Of a stretch of 64,000 bases of DNA, positions 10,386 through 21,374 are shown one piece after another. Position numbers and translations under genes: made by a program. This stretch comes from Procambarus clarkii (Eukaryota; Arthropoda; Malacostraca; Decapoda; Cambaridae). Where the stretch lies: positions 20,901,503 to 20,965,502 of the forward strand of contig NC_091175.1 of the NCBI RefSeq assembly GCF_040958095.1, in the 5' to 3' direction. Numbering within the stretch: position 1 is the stretch's first letter; each line of letters starts with the position of its first letter. The notes below the pieces were generated by a model. It made no database searches. It worked only from the letters and a program-made list of their open reading frames with translations, and was not told where the DNA came from.

Positions 10386-11384
10386 TGTCGGAAAATCCGA
10401 CACCATTTAATAATCATACAGATAATAACTGTATTACCAACAAGTTACCCATAGAAAACGTAACTTGTAGTGGAATTACCGTCTATAGAAAACGGGATAT
10501 CATCACCACATACTATTATAATTCACCAGCTATTCTGCTGGGAATTATTCTTAAATACATTAGTCTTTGGACTTTACCATCATAAAAACATCTTATATAA
10601 ATTAACTTAATTATCAATATTAAAGTAGAGTAAATGTGACCCTTCTATCACGTTCTGAAATCTGGACAATGTAAGCCAGGCGTCAGAGTGGAGGAGGAGG
10701 GCAGCCTTCATTGTTGTTTAATGAGACCAGAGGCTCACACGGGAGCAAATTCGGCTCCTGTTAAATTTACTTGGACGTAGTGTTATGGAACCCAAAGGTG
10801 TACCATTGTCAACACGCTGTCTACAAATACAAGTTAAGTGTCTATCCGAAACCCGTTTATCATTCATTTATGGCCATTAATGTCAGGATATAGGGTTAGC
10901 CGGTTAGAACGCGAAATCGCCTCAAACTAAAGGTAATTAAGCCAGGTCTTTAATGTTCCATGTACTGTATAGTGTTTTCTCTGATATAACTTGTCATATA
11001 TAGGATTCTGGCTTCACAGTTAGCGCCCTTTTGACAGGTCAAGACGAGGAAGAGTTTGTGCACCAGTTACTGGGTGATATGGAAGCTACCTCAAAGAGGA
11101 TAATTTGGTGTCTACACTCTAGTTATACCTGGTGGACTAACCTGCTGTACTATAAGAGAAGGAACCTCATCAATGTATGTAGCTATTACTGTAATTTGAT
11201 TGGCTGCATATGTGTAATATAAACCCCCCCTAATGTGTAGAGGATCGATTTGTGAGATTATGAGATTATTGCAGAAATACAGTCCACTTATCATTATACA
11301 AATTGCTATCGAAGTATATAAATTAACGTAAATATAAATTCATATAAATTAAATAAATATAAATCTCACAGGTCGGTTCCCACA
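10386..11384 (+). repeat. 5' LTR of the Bel/Pao element
   Basis: 999 bases, TG...CA ends, opening with a small palindrome (TGTCGGAAAATCCGACA). It matches 15008-16006 throughout. It contains identical short open frames in both copies, which are not considered genes. Confidence 0.93.
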
Positions 11385-12321
11385 TTATTTGGACCTTCGG
11401 AACCGGAATATTCGGTCCTATGAACCCACATTTGGTCATCTTAGTACCGGATGAACCAGTTAACCAGTGGATTCATTAAATATACTAGTGCAGTGTTATT
11501 TAAACAAAGCCAGCAGTCAAGACGGCAGCGTAGCCTCGAGGGAGCTCAGTAGCCCCCCTCAGCCGAGTTCAGCTTCGTCAGCGGTTTCATGCACACCCAC
11601 AGATATTTGGTGGCGTGTTATTTCGTGAAATGACAGCGCTAATATAGAAGCCAGCCTAATTAGTGACTGTGTCTTCGCGAGATTGTTCACGGATTTCGTG
11701 GTGTTACATTTCGCGAGAGATTATCCACGAATTTTGTGGACTTTATTTCGCGAGGTCACTAATAACATTTAATACTTCTAGATAATATTAGAAGTTTCAT
11801 AGAGGCTAATTAAGAGGCTATTATCAATAATTGTGTATATTATTTCTCCAAGATAGAGAATTATTTAATATATATTGCACTAGTGATCACAGTATAATAT
11901 TTACTAATTGCCAACCCACAACAGGGTAGGATATTAACCATTGACTAGTTGAACTATTATCGTTCATCCTAGTCCCATTATTACAATAGTCAGTTGTACT
12001 ATATTGAACAACCTAACACCATTAATGAATGGTCCAGACCCTATTTTGGGTGTAATTTTTATCAACTCGAGTTGAGTTGTATATATAATAAATTACTTAT
12101 GATCATTACACCTTTGAGTGATTAATTAGTGTCTCTACCATCCTAGGGTGATATAGAAGAGCTAACCTAAAGGTACTTCCAGTGACACTGGTTTATCACT
12201 CAAATCATTAGTGTGTATGATTGTATATATATAATGTGTATTAATTTTAAGTGCTAACCTCTAGTAGAGGTAGGATTATTGCCTAGTGAGTTCAGAATTT
12301 ACCCTAGGCTACCATTAGTGT

Positions 12322-14310
12322 TTGTTCAGTATTATGAGCAGCCCAAGTACAAGTCCCACAAGGCTTCACCAACGAGCCAGTATGGATAATGCAGGGAGAA
12401 TGAAAAGAACCCTTGCAGGTCTTAAAGGCCACTTAACAAGACAGATCAAGAAATGTGAAGATTTGTCACAACAATCTCAAGTTGATTATGCTGACCTGGA
12501 AAGCTATTATCAAGCAGCTGCAGGTAAATTTGAGCAAATCAAATGTCAAATAGCAACATATGTGGCTGAACTTGCCAACACCAATTTATCAGAAACAGAA
12601 ATAGACGACATTATGGTTGATCTTGCGAATTATGAAGATCACACTCAGGCCACGTTACAGCCTTATGTCAAATTAATTGCCCAGAACAAGGCAACAGCAA
12701 CAACAACAACAGTTGCATCTAATACGAGTCAAGCAGAAGCTCGACTCCCTCCAATTAATTTACCCACTTTCTCAGGAAAAGATGAGGAAGATTGGGATGA
12801 ATTTTGGAACAAATTCGTTGACCTTGTAGACTCAAAACAATCTTTACCAAAGAGTAGTAAATTCTCTTATTTGCAAGGCCAATTATCAGGTGAGGCTAAA
12901 ACAGTAGTATCCCATCTGAGATTAACTAATGACGGCTATGATCTGGCAGTAAAACTCCTCAAGGATAATTATGCTGATCCAGAAGTAAGAACATCACATT
13001 TAGTTCATGAGCTGTTGCATTTACCCCCACCGGAGGCTTCAGCTGATTCACTCCAAGTCTTCAAGCTGGAGGTAGAATCATTGATCAATGCCCTCAGCCT
13101 GACAGCAGATACAAACGGGGCTGAGTGGGTCTTGAAAATAATTGTCCAGGAGAAAATACCTAGGGACATATTGAGACAAATGAGTGCTCATTACAATAAA
13201 AGCATCTTATCTATGAATGAAATATCTGAAGGTTTAAAGTCAGTAGTTCATCAATTACGAACACATGACAAATTAAAACCACCAAGTAAACCCTCAGAAA
13301 CCAATAATAGTAAACCACAGAGTACCAAAGGTACACCAAATCAATCTAGACAATATAATTCAACACCAAAGTGGAACAGTGGCAGTGTGGGCGTATATGC
13401 AGTGGGACCCTCCAAGCCTATAGTTACTGTGTCACCCAAGAACGTGACACCAAAGGGTACAGGAAGCTATGGAACATGTTTGTTCTGCAATGAGAAACAT
13501 TCAATGTACCACTGCCCTAATTTTCCTGATAGTGACGCCCGTGTTGAGCGACTCAAAGATTTGCAACATTGCACGAGGTGCCTCAGGAAACATAACATCA
13601 AGGATTGTGAGACCCAATTACACACCTGTAATAGGTGTAACAAAGGTCAGCACCATGCAGCATTGTGCAGAGACACCAAAACAACGTCTCCAAACCCCAA
13701 GGTGGAAGATAGCATTCCCACCACAGTACAGTACTGCAAGGTGCAACAAACAAAGAGTGTCCAATCGGCAAAGTCTAAAGGTAATACGACTTTGCCTACT
13801 GCCCAAATTACCATCCTGAATAAGAGGGCCAAGGTCCATACCCGTGGGTTGTTTGACCAAGGATCCCAGAGAACATATATCACTAAAAAGTTGGCAGATG
13901 AATTACAATTAAGGCCTGTAGCCCAGATGTCATTCAACATCTCAGGGTTTGTAACAGATGCAGGACCTCAAGTCTACCAGGTGGTACAGCCATCAGTACG
14001 CTTAGGCAGGTACGTCTGTCGAGTACAAGCCATTGTGGTGGACAAAATACCAGTAGACCTACAAGTTCAAGGTCTGAGAGCAACAGCCAAATTCCTGAGA
14101 AATAGAGGAATAAAATTGGCAGATAATATTAAGTCTGATCACCTCACTGACTTCGGTCTCCTTGTTGGGACAGACTATTGCCATCGATTCATCGGTAGCC
14201 CTACTAAATATCAGGGTATAACCATGTTAAACTCTGCAGGAGGTAAATTACTCTCAGGCCCAGTATCAAGCCTGAGGAGACCTATGCCTGCAGATAAACA
14301 ATACCAGTAG
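12322..14310 (+). CDS. Bel/Pao gag-protease polyprotein part (662 codons)
   Basis: In order: an N-terminal coiled region; a DUF1759-like gag domain at about residues 145-310 (LPTFSGKDEEDWDEFWNKF, LSGEAKTVV, LLKDNYADP); a Ser/Thr/Lys-rich linker; a zinc-knuckle region at about 380-450 (CLFCNEKHSMYHC, CTRCLRKHNIKDC, CNRCNKGQHHAALC); and a retropepsin-like DUF1758 domain (GLFDQGSQRTYI, with LLVGTDYCHRFI near the end). The expected product packages RNA and processes the polyprotein. No pol enzymes follow. Fossil entry: described as found. Confidence 0.9.
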   Translation: MFSIMSSPSTSPTRLHQRASMDNAGRMKRTLAGLKGHLTRQIKKCEDLSQQSQVDYADLESYYQAAAGKFEQIKCQIATYVAELANTNLSETEIDDIMVDLANYEDHTQATLQPYVKLIAQNKATATTTTVASNTSQAEARLPPINLPTFSGKDEEDWDEFWNKFVDLVDSKQSLPKSSKFSYLQGQLSGEAKTVVSHLRLTNDGYDLAVKLLKDNYADPEVRTSHLVHELLHLPPPEASADSLQVFKLEVESLINALSLTADTNGAEWVLKIIVQEKIPRDILRQMSAHYNKSILSMNEISEGLKSVVHQLRTHDKLKPPSKPSETNNSKPQSTKGTPNQSRQYNSTPKWNSGSVGVYAVGPSKPIVTVSPKNVTPKGTGSYGTCLFCNEKHSMYHCPNFPDSDARVERLKDLQHCTRCLRKHNIKDCETQLHTCNRCNKGQHHAALCRDTKTTSPNPKVEDSIPTTVQYCKVQQTKSVQSAKSKGNTTLPTAQITILNKRAKVHTRGLFDQGSQRTYITKKLADELQLRPVAQMSFNISGFVTDAGPQVYQVVQPSVRLGRYVCRVQAIVVDKIPVDLQVQGLRATAKFLRNRGIKLADNIKSDHLTDFGLLVGTDYCHRFIGSPTKYQGITMLNSAGGKLLSGPVSSLRRPMPADKQYQ

Positions 14311-15007
14311 AAATCTAAATTTGTCAGCTGATTATATTTCTCCAGTAGCATTATACTAAGGAGATTACAGCTGACTATAGTAACAGAGGTTGATGTTAGT
14401 ATCATCATATAAAGCTGAAGATGAGTTCATGAGGCTTCAGTGGCAAATCAGTGAACAGTAGCCTAAAACAGCTACAAGTCACTGCGACCAATGTCACTGA
14501 ACCCACTGCAGTCTCAGAACCATACTTTACTTTAATGATGAGCTATTCAATCTTCTGAATCAATTAACTAAATTAAACCCCAATAAATCTGATGACTGAT
14601 TTGATACATTTATTATTTAATCAAGATGTATTCCATGGGCCTCAGTGTTTATATATCAGTGACCAGTTACCTGAAGAAACTTCAAGTTATATCTAATGTC
14701 ACTGATCTCACTGCAGTCCCTGAATCATACTTGACTGTAGTATTTGATCACATTCAGTCTTCTGGGTTAAATAATATGTAATTAGGCTTGAATATTAGCC
14801 TTACAAGAGTTAACAGGGAAATGAATTCGCATTAGACTTCTAACCCCTGCAACTCTAGTACGGGACATCCGTCCTGTACGAACAGACGCACAAATGTGTG
14901 CTTACTAACTACTAACATCAAATTAATGTAATAATTCGAAGGAGGAGTATCGGTGTTCGTCTGTTCTAAATAGGACTTCGACCCGTGAGCAGCCCCCTGG
15001 GGAATTA

Positions 15008-16006
15008 TGTCGGAAAATCCGACACCATTTAATAATCATACAGATAATAACTGTATTACCAACAAGTTACCCATAGAAAACGTAACTTGTAGTGGAATTA
15101 CCGTCTATAGAAAACGGGATATCATCACCACATACTATTATAATTCACCAGCTATTCTGCTGGGAATTATTCTTAAATACATTAGTCTTTGGACTTTACC
15201 ATCATAAAAACATCTTATATAAATTAACTTAATTATCAATATTAAAGTAGAGTAAATGTGACCCTTCTATCACGTTCTGAAATCTGGACAATGTAAGCCA
15301 GGCGTCAGAGTGGAGGAGGAGGGCAGCCTTCATTGTTGTTTAATGAGACCAGAGGCTCACACGGGAGCAAATTCGGCTCCTGTTAAATTTACTTGGACGT
15401 AGTGTTATGGAACCCAAAGGTGTACCATTGTCAACACGCTGTCTACAAATACAAGTTAAGTGTCTATCCGAAACCCGTTTATCATTCATTTATGGCCATT
15501 AATGTCAGGATATAGGGTTAGCCGGTTAGAACGCGAAATCGCCTCAAACTAAAGGTAATTAAGCCAGGTCTTTAATGTTCCATGTACTGTATAGTGTTTT
15601 CTCTGATATAACTTGTCATATATAGGATTCTGGCTTCACAGTTAGCGCCCTTTTGACAGGTCAAGACGAGGAAGAGTTTGTGCACCAGTTACTGGGTGAT
15701 ATGGAAGCTACCTCAAAGAGGATAATTTGGTGTCTACACTCTAGTTATACCTGGTGGACTAACCTGCTGTACTATAAGAGAAGGAACCTCATCAATGTAT
15801 GTAGCTATTACTGTAATTTGATTGGCTGCATATGTGTAATATAAACCCCCCCTAATGTGTAGAGGATCGATTTGTGAGATTATGAGATTATTGCAGAAAT
15901 ACAGTCCACTTATCATTATACAAATTGCTATCGAAGTATATAAATTAACGTAAATATAAATTCATATAAATTAAATAAATATAAATCTCACAGGTCGGTT
16001 CCCACA
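15008..16006 (+). repeat. 3' LTR of the Bel/Pao element
   Basis: Second copy of the 999-base LTR, followed by the direct repeat AATAA. A short purine-rich stretch (CTGGGGAATTA) lies immediately before it. Confidence 0.93.
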
Positions 16007-16339
16007 AATAAGGCAGGTCACATCAAGGGAGGACGGGTCGAGTATGCTTACATTTGAAGCTCTCAAGGAATCACGAGGACGACTCAGCACGAACCTATTT
16101 TCGAATTTGTGTCAATAAAGATGTCAATAACAATGTTTTCCGATGAAAAAATTAAGTAATGATTCAGATAATAACAATCATTGGAGAATGCTATCAAAAC
16201 TTAGCTCTCTCTCTCTGCATTGATAGATTTTACGAAACACTTCTCAAGATAACAGAATATCAGAGAAAGGAAATGTGGGATAACTAAGCATGGGAACAAA
16301 GAAACCTGCATATTCTAACGCTAATCCAGTCGGATTAAA

Positions 16340-16610
16340 TTCCTTATTAAGACTACTCGATAGCTCGGTCGACAGCACGGGAGACATCTCCCGTCACGCA
16401 GGGTGCAGTCGCACCTCCACAGATCTCCAGTATCAGCTCTTGATACTGGTGATGGCTCAAAAGGGCCACCACTTACGGGCTATTCATGCCCGTGTCACCT
16501 TTTGGGTGGCTTAATCTTCATCAATCAATCTTCAATCGGTCGATAGAGTTTCTGCCTCACATTCGTGGGGTCCAGGGTTCGAGTTTCCTAGAGCCCAGGT
16601 GAATGAAACA
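16340..16610 (+). mobile_element. tRNA-like SINE split by a hairpin SINE
   Basis: ACTACTCGATAGCTCGGTCGA before, and TCGGTCGATAGAGTTTCTGC after, the inserted element look like one tRNA-like head (box A-like TAGCTCGGTCGA; box B CAGGGTTCGAGTTTCC at about 16573-16588). No second copy of this SINE was found, so the family is tentative. Confidence 0.5.
16373..16535 (+). mobile_element. hairpin-chain SINE, complete copy with 8-bp target duplication
   Basis: 163 bases made almost wholly of consecutive hairpins: GGGAGACATCTCCC, GGTGCAGTCGCACC, CCAGTATCA..TGATACTGG, GGCTCAAAAGGGCC, ACGGGCTATTCATGCCCGT and CACC..GGGTG, ending in TCATCAATCAATC. The last two hairpins and the tail are those of the RNase H LINE. 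TCGGTCGA flanks it at 16365-16372 and 16536-16543. No tRNA boxes are evident. Copies: 49310-49455 (-), 57019-57150 (+). Confidence 0.85.
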
Positions 16611-16764
16611 GTCGGAAGATGTTAAGAGGAGCACATGAAGAATGGTTGAGAAATATACTGAAGGAAGGAGAGACAAATACGTGCTATGTTAGAGGTAACA
16701 AGGGAGGAGGCAGGAAACATACTGGGAAATTTCCAGAACTCATTAGTAGCACTAAAAACCTTAT

Positions 16765-16925
16765 GCAGACGACGAGTCACAATAACGAGGTTGAAGATAT
16801 GATGACCAAACCACATAAGAAACGGCGACGTTTCGATCCGTCCTGGACCATTATCAGATCATTACACGACGTCATTTTAGTCCAGGACAGACCGAAACGT
16901 CGTCGTTCCTTCATTGTAGCTTGGT
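16765..16925 (+). mobile_element. palindromic SINE-like element, diverged copy
   Basis: CGACGAGTCACAATAACGAG followed by GACCAAACCACA and two inverted arms (GGCGACGTTTCGATCCGTCC and AGTCCAGGACAGACCGAAAC). It is the same architecture as 9979-10146 with more substitutions and a different centre. Confidence 0.75.
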
Positions 16926-16989
16926 GATGTGTAACTTGGCCATCACTAAACACCTTAAACAACCATGACGAGAAGTTAACAAAGTCAGG

Positions 16990-17225
16990 GACTCTAAGAA
17001 CAATTATAACACAGACCTGGGAGAGTCCGAGACCCATGAGCGAGGTCTTCAAGTGGATGAGGGGTATCAAGAGGGTAGATGTAGGAAAGGTCCTGAAACT
17101 ATCAGACCAGATCAGAGCCCGTAACAGTGGCTATAGGCTGGAGAAGTTCAGATTCAGGAAGGATACAGGAAGTACTGGTTTGGCAACAGGGTGGGAGACG
17201 AGTGGAATAGGTTCCCGGCCACCAT
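16990..17225 (+). mobile_element. CR1-like LINE C-terminal fragment
   Basis: The plus-strand reading FKWMRGIKRVDVGKVLKL..ARNSGYRLEKFRFRKD corresponds to the FKILKGIDRVD..TRGHRWKL segment of the LINEs at 45476-48448. It is truncated at both ends and frameshifted after FRFRKD. Confidence 0.7.
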
Positions 17226-17560
17226 CATAATGGAGATTAAGCCACCCAAGAGGTGGCACGGGCATGAATAACCCCGTAAGTGGTAGATTAATTTTGTTTT
17301 TGAGTAAATGTATACTGTGTGCTGAGATCGCATTTAAATCGTCAGGCTGATATCGCGGGGGAGGATTTTGCTTGACAGTATTTATGAGGGTGTCCAGCTG
17401 CTGGACACCTTTGTTGACCAGAAGAGTGGCAGTGTTGATGGCTTCAGGGTGGTTACTGCAAGATTCGGGGACTCTTAAGGTACTTCTAAGGTCGTTGGTT
17501 GCTTCACATTCCAGGAGATAGTGAAGTAGTAGCTTTTGTGATTGGCAGTAGCATCATAGA
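17222..17560 (-). mobile_element. RNase H LINE, 3' end only
   Basis: The reverse complement of 7130-7440. It contains the tail hairpins (GCCACCCAAGAGGTGGC, then GGGCATGAATAACCCCGT), the segment GTGTCCAGCTGCTGGACACC and the part matching the CxxC C-terminal coding. A 5'-truncated insertion. Confidence 0.8.
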
Positions 17561-17746
17561 GAAGCACTTCCTTATATATACATGGAGAAAGTCTGATCTA
17601 GATGGCTACTTTCATGTCGTGTTAGTTTCATGATTTAAATAAATATTTTATTCCACAACGTGACATAGCATTAACAAATTACAAAATATGTGCAGTTACA
17701 ACAAATAATAATTTCATATGTAACATTTACAAGAGATTACGCTATT

Positions 17747-17945
17747 GGTCGATGTTCAAGTTCAAATATGTTTCTTGAGACAAGAAAAAATACATCCCTA
17801 AGGGATAGAGTAGCTTTGGCTACTTCTACCCCCCCCCCACCCCCCCAAGGTCGATGTTATGTCACACAGGATCTCCCGCCACCCTTTTTTACGGGCTATT
17901 CATGCCCGTGCCACCTCTTGGGTGGCTTAATCTTTATCAATCGCC
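17747..17945. mobile_element. two short retroposon tails
   Basis: 17747-17850 (minus) is a 3'-end fragment with a TTCAAG-type tail, TGAGACAAGAAAAAATAC and AGGGATAGAGTAGC, the family also at 19785-19880, 42808-42868 and 53520-53614. 17888-17945 (plus) is the two-hairpin tail of the RNase H LINE/SINE pair (ACGGGCTATTCATGCCCGT, GCCACCTCTTGGGTGGC). Confidence 0.65.
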
Positions 17946-18129
17946 ACCCTTCCCACAGGTCATGTTCGGGATGAGAAGCCTGCGGAAGGGTCAGTCTATG
18001 GTGATCAGTTGACAAGTCAACACGTATAGATCCTCGTCTCTTGAATTCCAGTGTTTAACATATAGTGAACGATCAGCATCGCGCCATTTACTTGGACTAA
18101 TTTCTGTACAGCCTCTCGCACCAAGACAC

Positions 18130-18620
18130 AGAAACGGCGAGACCTACATCTAGGAACGCAGCTTCTTGCATGGTGGGTATACAAGACTCAACTGCTATTT
18201 CTGATAACATGGGGAACAACAGAAAGCCTATTGTTCCCATTTTTTATCTTCTCATAATCATTGTAACCAACTCCTGAAACAATCCGCTGAGCAATGTGTT
18301 TCATTGATCAGCATACCTATTTCCAAACCAGTATTTACCCAGGGCTTTTCTGAATCTAAAGTTATTCAATCTGCGTCAATTATTTGTTCCCGCTCTATTA
18401 TGTGTTCTTATATTTAGCATTTTAATATATTTCATATATTTGTATACTACAATCGAGCACGCTTTTACTTTGCCTTTCTAAAGAAGGTATATTTAGCTGT
18501 GTTTAGTCCCTCTTCATATGGGAGGTTTCTAATTCCGAGAATAACTTTAACATCCTTCACTGTAGCGAATTTATACCAATTCAATAATACAGTGCTTAAA
18601 ACAGAACTGCATGATAAAAC
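18130..18620 (-). mobile_element. decayed CR1-like LINE C-terminal fragment
   Basis: The minus strand reads, with many breaks, NNFRFRKALGKYWFGNRYAD and upstream GIRNLPYEEG-like text, matching the C-terminal pattern of CR1-group RT proteins (compare YRLEKFRFRKD at 17150). Confidence 0.55.
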
Positions 18621-18810
18621 TCCGACCTAACAAAGGTACCTGAACAAAATTTTATCTTACATATCTAATTTATTATAAGTGAAATCTGATTTCCTTATTC
18701 CCTAGCTCAGCTCACTCACTATTTCTGTCATTTGTGTCTCCCTGTTCGTAAAAGTCTAAAATATTATTATCCCGCGTTGGGTCCTTAATATGTACTACCA
18801 GGATCAGTCC

Positions 18811-18998
18811 CGGTGCAACCCGTCCTCGGACCAAGTTCATTCCATCCAGCGGCTAACCCCAAAGGCGCATTCATCAATTTTAACATGTTGTTCATTTAAA
18901 ACAGAACTTTTCTCAAATATAAATTAATATTATTATATATTAGCATATTGGTTAGGTTAGGCGTTTAGGTTCTGTTGGCGATTATTTGTACTTGTAAT
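18811..18998 (-). mobile_element. foldback/MITE arm with CAACCCGTCCTCG terminus
   Basis: Starts GCAACCCGTCCTCGGACCAA and runs through GCGCATTCATCAATTTTAAC, an AT-rich centre and TTAGGTTAGGCGTTTAGG. Inverted partners lie at 20870-21058; further copies at 27263-28430. The end resembles the MITE at 55520-55890. Confidence 0.6.
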
Positions 18999-19020
18999 AG
19001 ACTTTGGGTCTTTATTTGGA

Positions 19021-19140
19021 GGACGGGCTGCTGTAGTACAGTTGGGTTACTTCTCCACTCACAATCAAGAATTCGGTTCGCATCCTGGGAGGGACGGAAA
19101 TGGTTGGGCGCAGTTTCCTTGAGTTTTATGTATATAATTC
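19021..19140 (+). mobile_element. tRNA-like SINE fragment
   Basis: GTTACTTCTCCACTCACAATC, box B-like CGGTTCGCATCC and GGGACGGAAATGGTTGGGCG. The last segment also occurs at 33020-33045, which links it to the SINE there. Confidence 0.45.
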
Positions 19141-19215
19141 ATAATTAGAATATTATTCAAATTAGTCACCTCGCTTGACTCGGCGATTACATAAGGTCAT
19201 GTAACAATCAGGTAC

Positions 19216-19372
19216 ACCTTACGGGCTATTCATGCCCGTGCCACCTCTTGGGTGGCTTAATCTTCATCACTCACGTACACCCTCCCAACTACTTACGGGC
19301 TCACTATAGCCCGTGCTACATGGACAGTCCGTTCTGAGTAGCTAAATCTGAAAACAACAACTCCCAATTATC
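19216..19372. mobile_element. LINE/SINE tail (+) and S7 repeat (-) side by side
   Basis: 19216-19272 is the two-hairpin tail (ACGGGCTATTCATGCCCGT, GCCACCTCTTGGGTGGC). 19288-19372, read on the minus strand, is the S7 repeat: GTTGTTGTTTTCAGATTTAG, CTACTCAGAACGG, then GCACGGGCTATAGTGAGCCC. Confidence 0.65.
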
Positions 19373-19436
19373 CTCCATTTTGCAACTATCCTTTCACGAC
19401 AAAGATCACATTCACTCCAAATTTCTACCACTACAT

Positions 19437-19625
19437 ACGATCTCGCTTCATGCAGGTCAGCGTTCGATCCCCGACTCGTCCAAGTGATTGGGCACCATTC
19501 CTTCCCCCCATCCCATCCCAAATCCTTGTCTTGATCCCATCCCAATGCCATATAGTCGTAATGGCTTGGCACTTTCTCTTGATTTTTCACTTTTTCTTGG
19601 CACTTTCACCTCTTATAGGTGTTAA
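19437..19625 (+). mobile_element. tRNA-derived SINE (family S4)
   Basis: Contains ATGCAGGTCAGCGTTCGATC (box B-like), CCAAGTGATTGGGCACCATT, CATCCCAAATCCTTG and TATAGTCGTAATGGCTTGGC. Other copies: 21176-21320 (+), 53835-53965 (-), 57430-57610 (-), 58480-58690 (+), 58870-59010 (-), 59290-59480 (-). The most complete heads show a tRNA-like box A about 30 bases upstream of box B. Confidence 0.75.
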
Positions 19626-19784
19626 TTGTTTCTTTGGAAACGCAATACATTCTTGAATGACATCATACCTTGTAACATTACAACATAAGGATATCATATA
19701 TGGTCTCTTACTGTAGGCTCTAACATGCATTGTGCATGTCTTTCCACATTTCGAAGTGAGAGGAATAATTTAATAGATCCCCCA

Positions 19785-19880
19785 TGTTCAAGTATGTTTG
19801 TTGAGACAAGAAAAATACATCTCAAAGGGATAGAGTAGCTTAGGCTATTTCTTACCCCCCCCCCCCACCCCCCTCCATTA
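19785..19880 (-). mobile_element. retroposon 3'-tail fragment
   Basis: TTCAAGTATGTTTGTTGAGA, CATCTCAAAGGGATAGAGTA and a C-rich end, the same family as 53520-53614. A plus-oriented relative is at 20030-20110. Confidence 0.55.
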
Positions 19881-20109
19881 GCTCCCCCACCTGTTATTAA
19901 TCTAATCGCTGAAGCGACGTATATCTCTGAAAATCTATCCCGAATAATTTGTAAGTTGATTTCCATCCGTATTATCTCATGACTAATATGATTAATAGTA
20001 TGAATTTGTGAGCCCCTTGAAAGACCATAAATAGACGAGGGGTAGAGATAGCTTAAACTGCTCTATCCTTTTGAGATGAACTGCTCAAAGTCCTGCTCTA
20101 TCATTGCCT

Positions 20110-20640
20110 CAATAAACTTGAACTGATAGTTCCCTTCCCTTCCAAACTTGGTCAGGATCATCCTCACTTGCATCACCCGCCAACCAGCGCACACAAGACT
20201 AAATTCACTCCTCCCTTCCCAGCACATTCCTTCCACGGGAGGCTACTGCCGGACCTCCATCGTGCACCCATATGCTTTGTTCCCCCCTCACCTGCTTTTA
20301 ACTTGATCCACTTTCTGGCATACTTGCAAGTTCCCTTATCTTAACTGCCTGGTCATTACCCCTCCCCACTTCCACTCACGTGATTGGTTATCTAGTAGTC
20401 AACGTTCCTTAAATCAAATCCTTTCGCTTCAATCCTCTTATGTTAACTAGCTAATCCTTTCCCACGTGACCTCGGAAACTATTCACATCACAAAGCGCAC
20501 ATTATGTACTGTACCTCTCTATTGGGCACACAATTTGTACCCTGTGAAAATGGACCAAAATAACTTTTACCACGTGTGAACATTTTAAAACCTTATCTTC
20601 TAATATATAATTCTTATTTTAATAAAAACAAAGTTGATTT
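20110..20640. other. non-coding, nothing recognised
   Basis: No coding or repeat match was found apart from general AT and CT richness. Confidence 0.4.
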
Positions 20641-21180
20641 ACTGTTCCATTTTGTGCTTCACTCGATCTCAATTTATTCCCGTCCTCATAAACAAAGGCC
20701 AAAGTCCATTCCATGCACCCGCCAAACCCCCTGTTTTTGAATGAAAAACGGTTTACACACGACTCACAACTGCTGACGTTCGAACATATGCGGAACAAGT
20801 GTTTCACTGACGAATTTTGTTCGAATCACAACGCTATAAATGCTTCACCCACGTACTACAAATACAAATAATCGCCAACAGAACCTAAACACCTAACCTA
20901 ACCTATGCCTATTTATACACAATATGCTAATATATTATAATATTAATTTATACTTGAGAAAATTCCCGTTTTGAATGAACAGCATGTTAAAATTTATGAA
21001 TGCGTCTGTGGGGTTGATCGCTGAATGTAATGGACTTGAGTCGAGGATGGGTTGCACCAACATAACCTAAACACCTAACCTAACCAATGTCTAAATATGT
21101 ACAACATGCTAATATATAATAATATTAATTTATATTTAAGAAAATTCCTTTTTTTGAATGAACAGCATGTTAAACATGCA
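20640..21180 (+). mobile_element. foldback repeats (CAACCCG family), plus orientation
   Basis: 20680-20870 parallels 27840-28025 (CCATGCACCCGCC, CACGACTCACAACTG, ACGCTATAAATGCTTCACCC). 20870-21058 is the inverted partner of 18811-18998 and ends GAGGATGGGTTGC. 21060-21180 is a further truncated unit. Short Cys-containing open frames here are repeat artefacts. Confidence 0.65.
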
Positions 21181-21320
21181 GGTCGGCGTTCAATCCGCGA
21201 CGTCTAAGTGGTTGGACACCATTCCTTTTTCCCCGTCCCATCCCAAATTGTTATCCTGATCCCTTCCAAGTGCTGTATAGTCGTAAAGGCTTGGTGCTTT
21301 CTCCCTAATTATTCCCTTCC
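21176..21320 (+). mobile_element. S4 SINE copy
   Basis: CATGCAGGTCGGCGTTCAAT, AAGTGGTTGGACACCATTCC, CCTGATCCCTTCCAAGTGCT and TATAGTCGTAAAGGCTTGG. The head upstream of box B is missing and replaced by foldback repeat. Confidence 0.75.
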
Positions 21321-21374
21321 CTCATTCAAGAAGGAAAAATTAACTTGTATCATGTGTTGTGTTGGTAAACTTTC

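Larger units (their letters stand above)
10386..16006 (+). mobile_element. Bel/Pao LTR retrotransposon, incomplete (non-autonomous)
   Basis: Two 999-base LTRs (10386-11384 and 15008-16006) bound the element. Both begin TGTCGG and end CCCACA, and a 5-base direct repeat AATAA flanks it (10381-10385, 16007-16011), a size known for Bel/Pao. The interior carries one long gag-protease frame; no reverse transcriptase, RNase H or integrase coding is seen, so it is incomplete and would depend on a related element. The LTRs show no difference that I could see by eye, so insertion was recent. TGGACCTTCGGAACC just inside the 5' LTR is a candidate primer-binding site. Confidence 0.92.
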
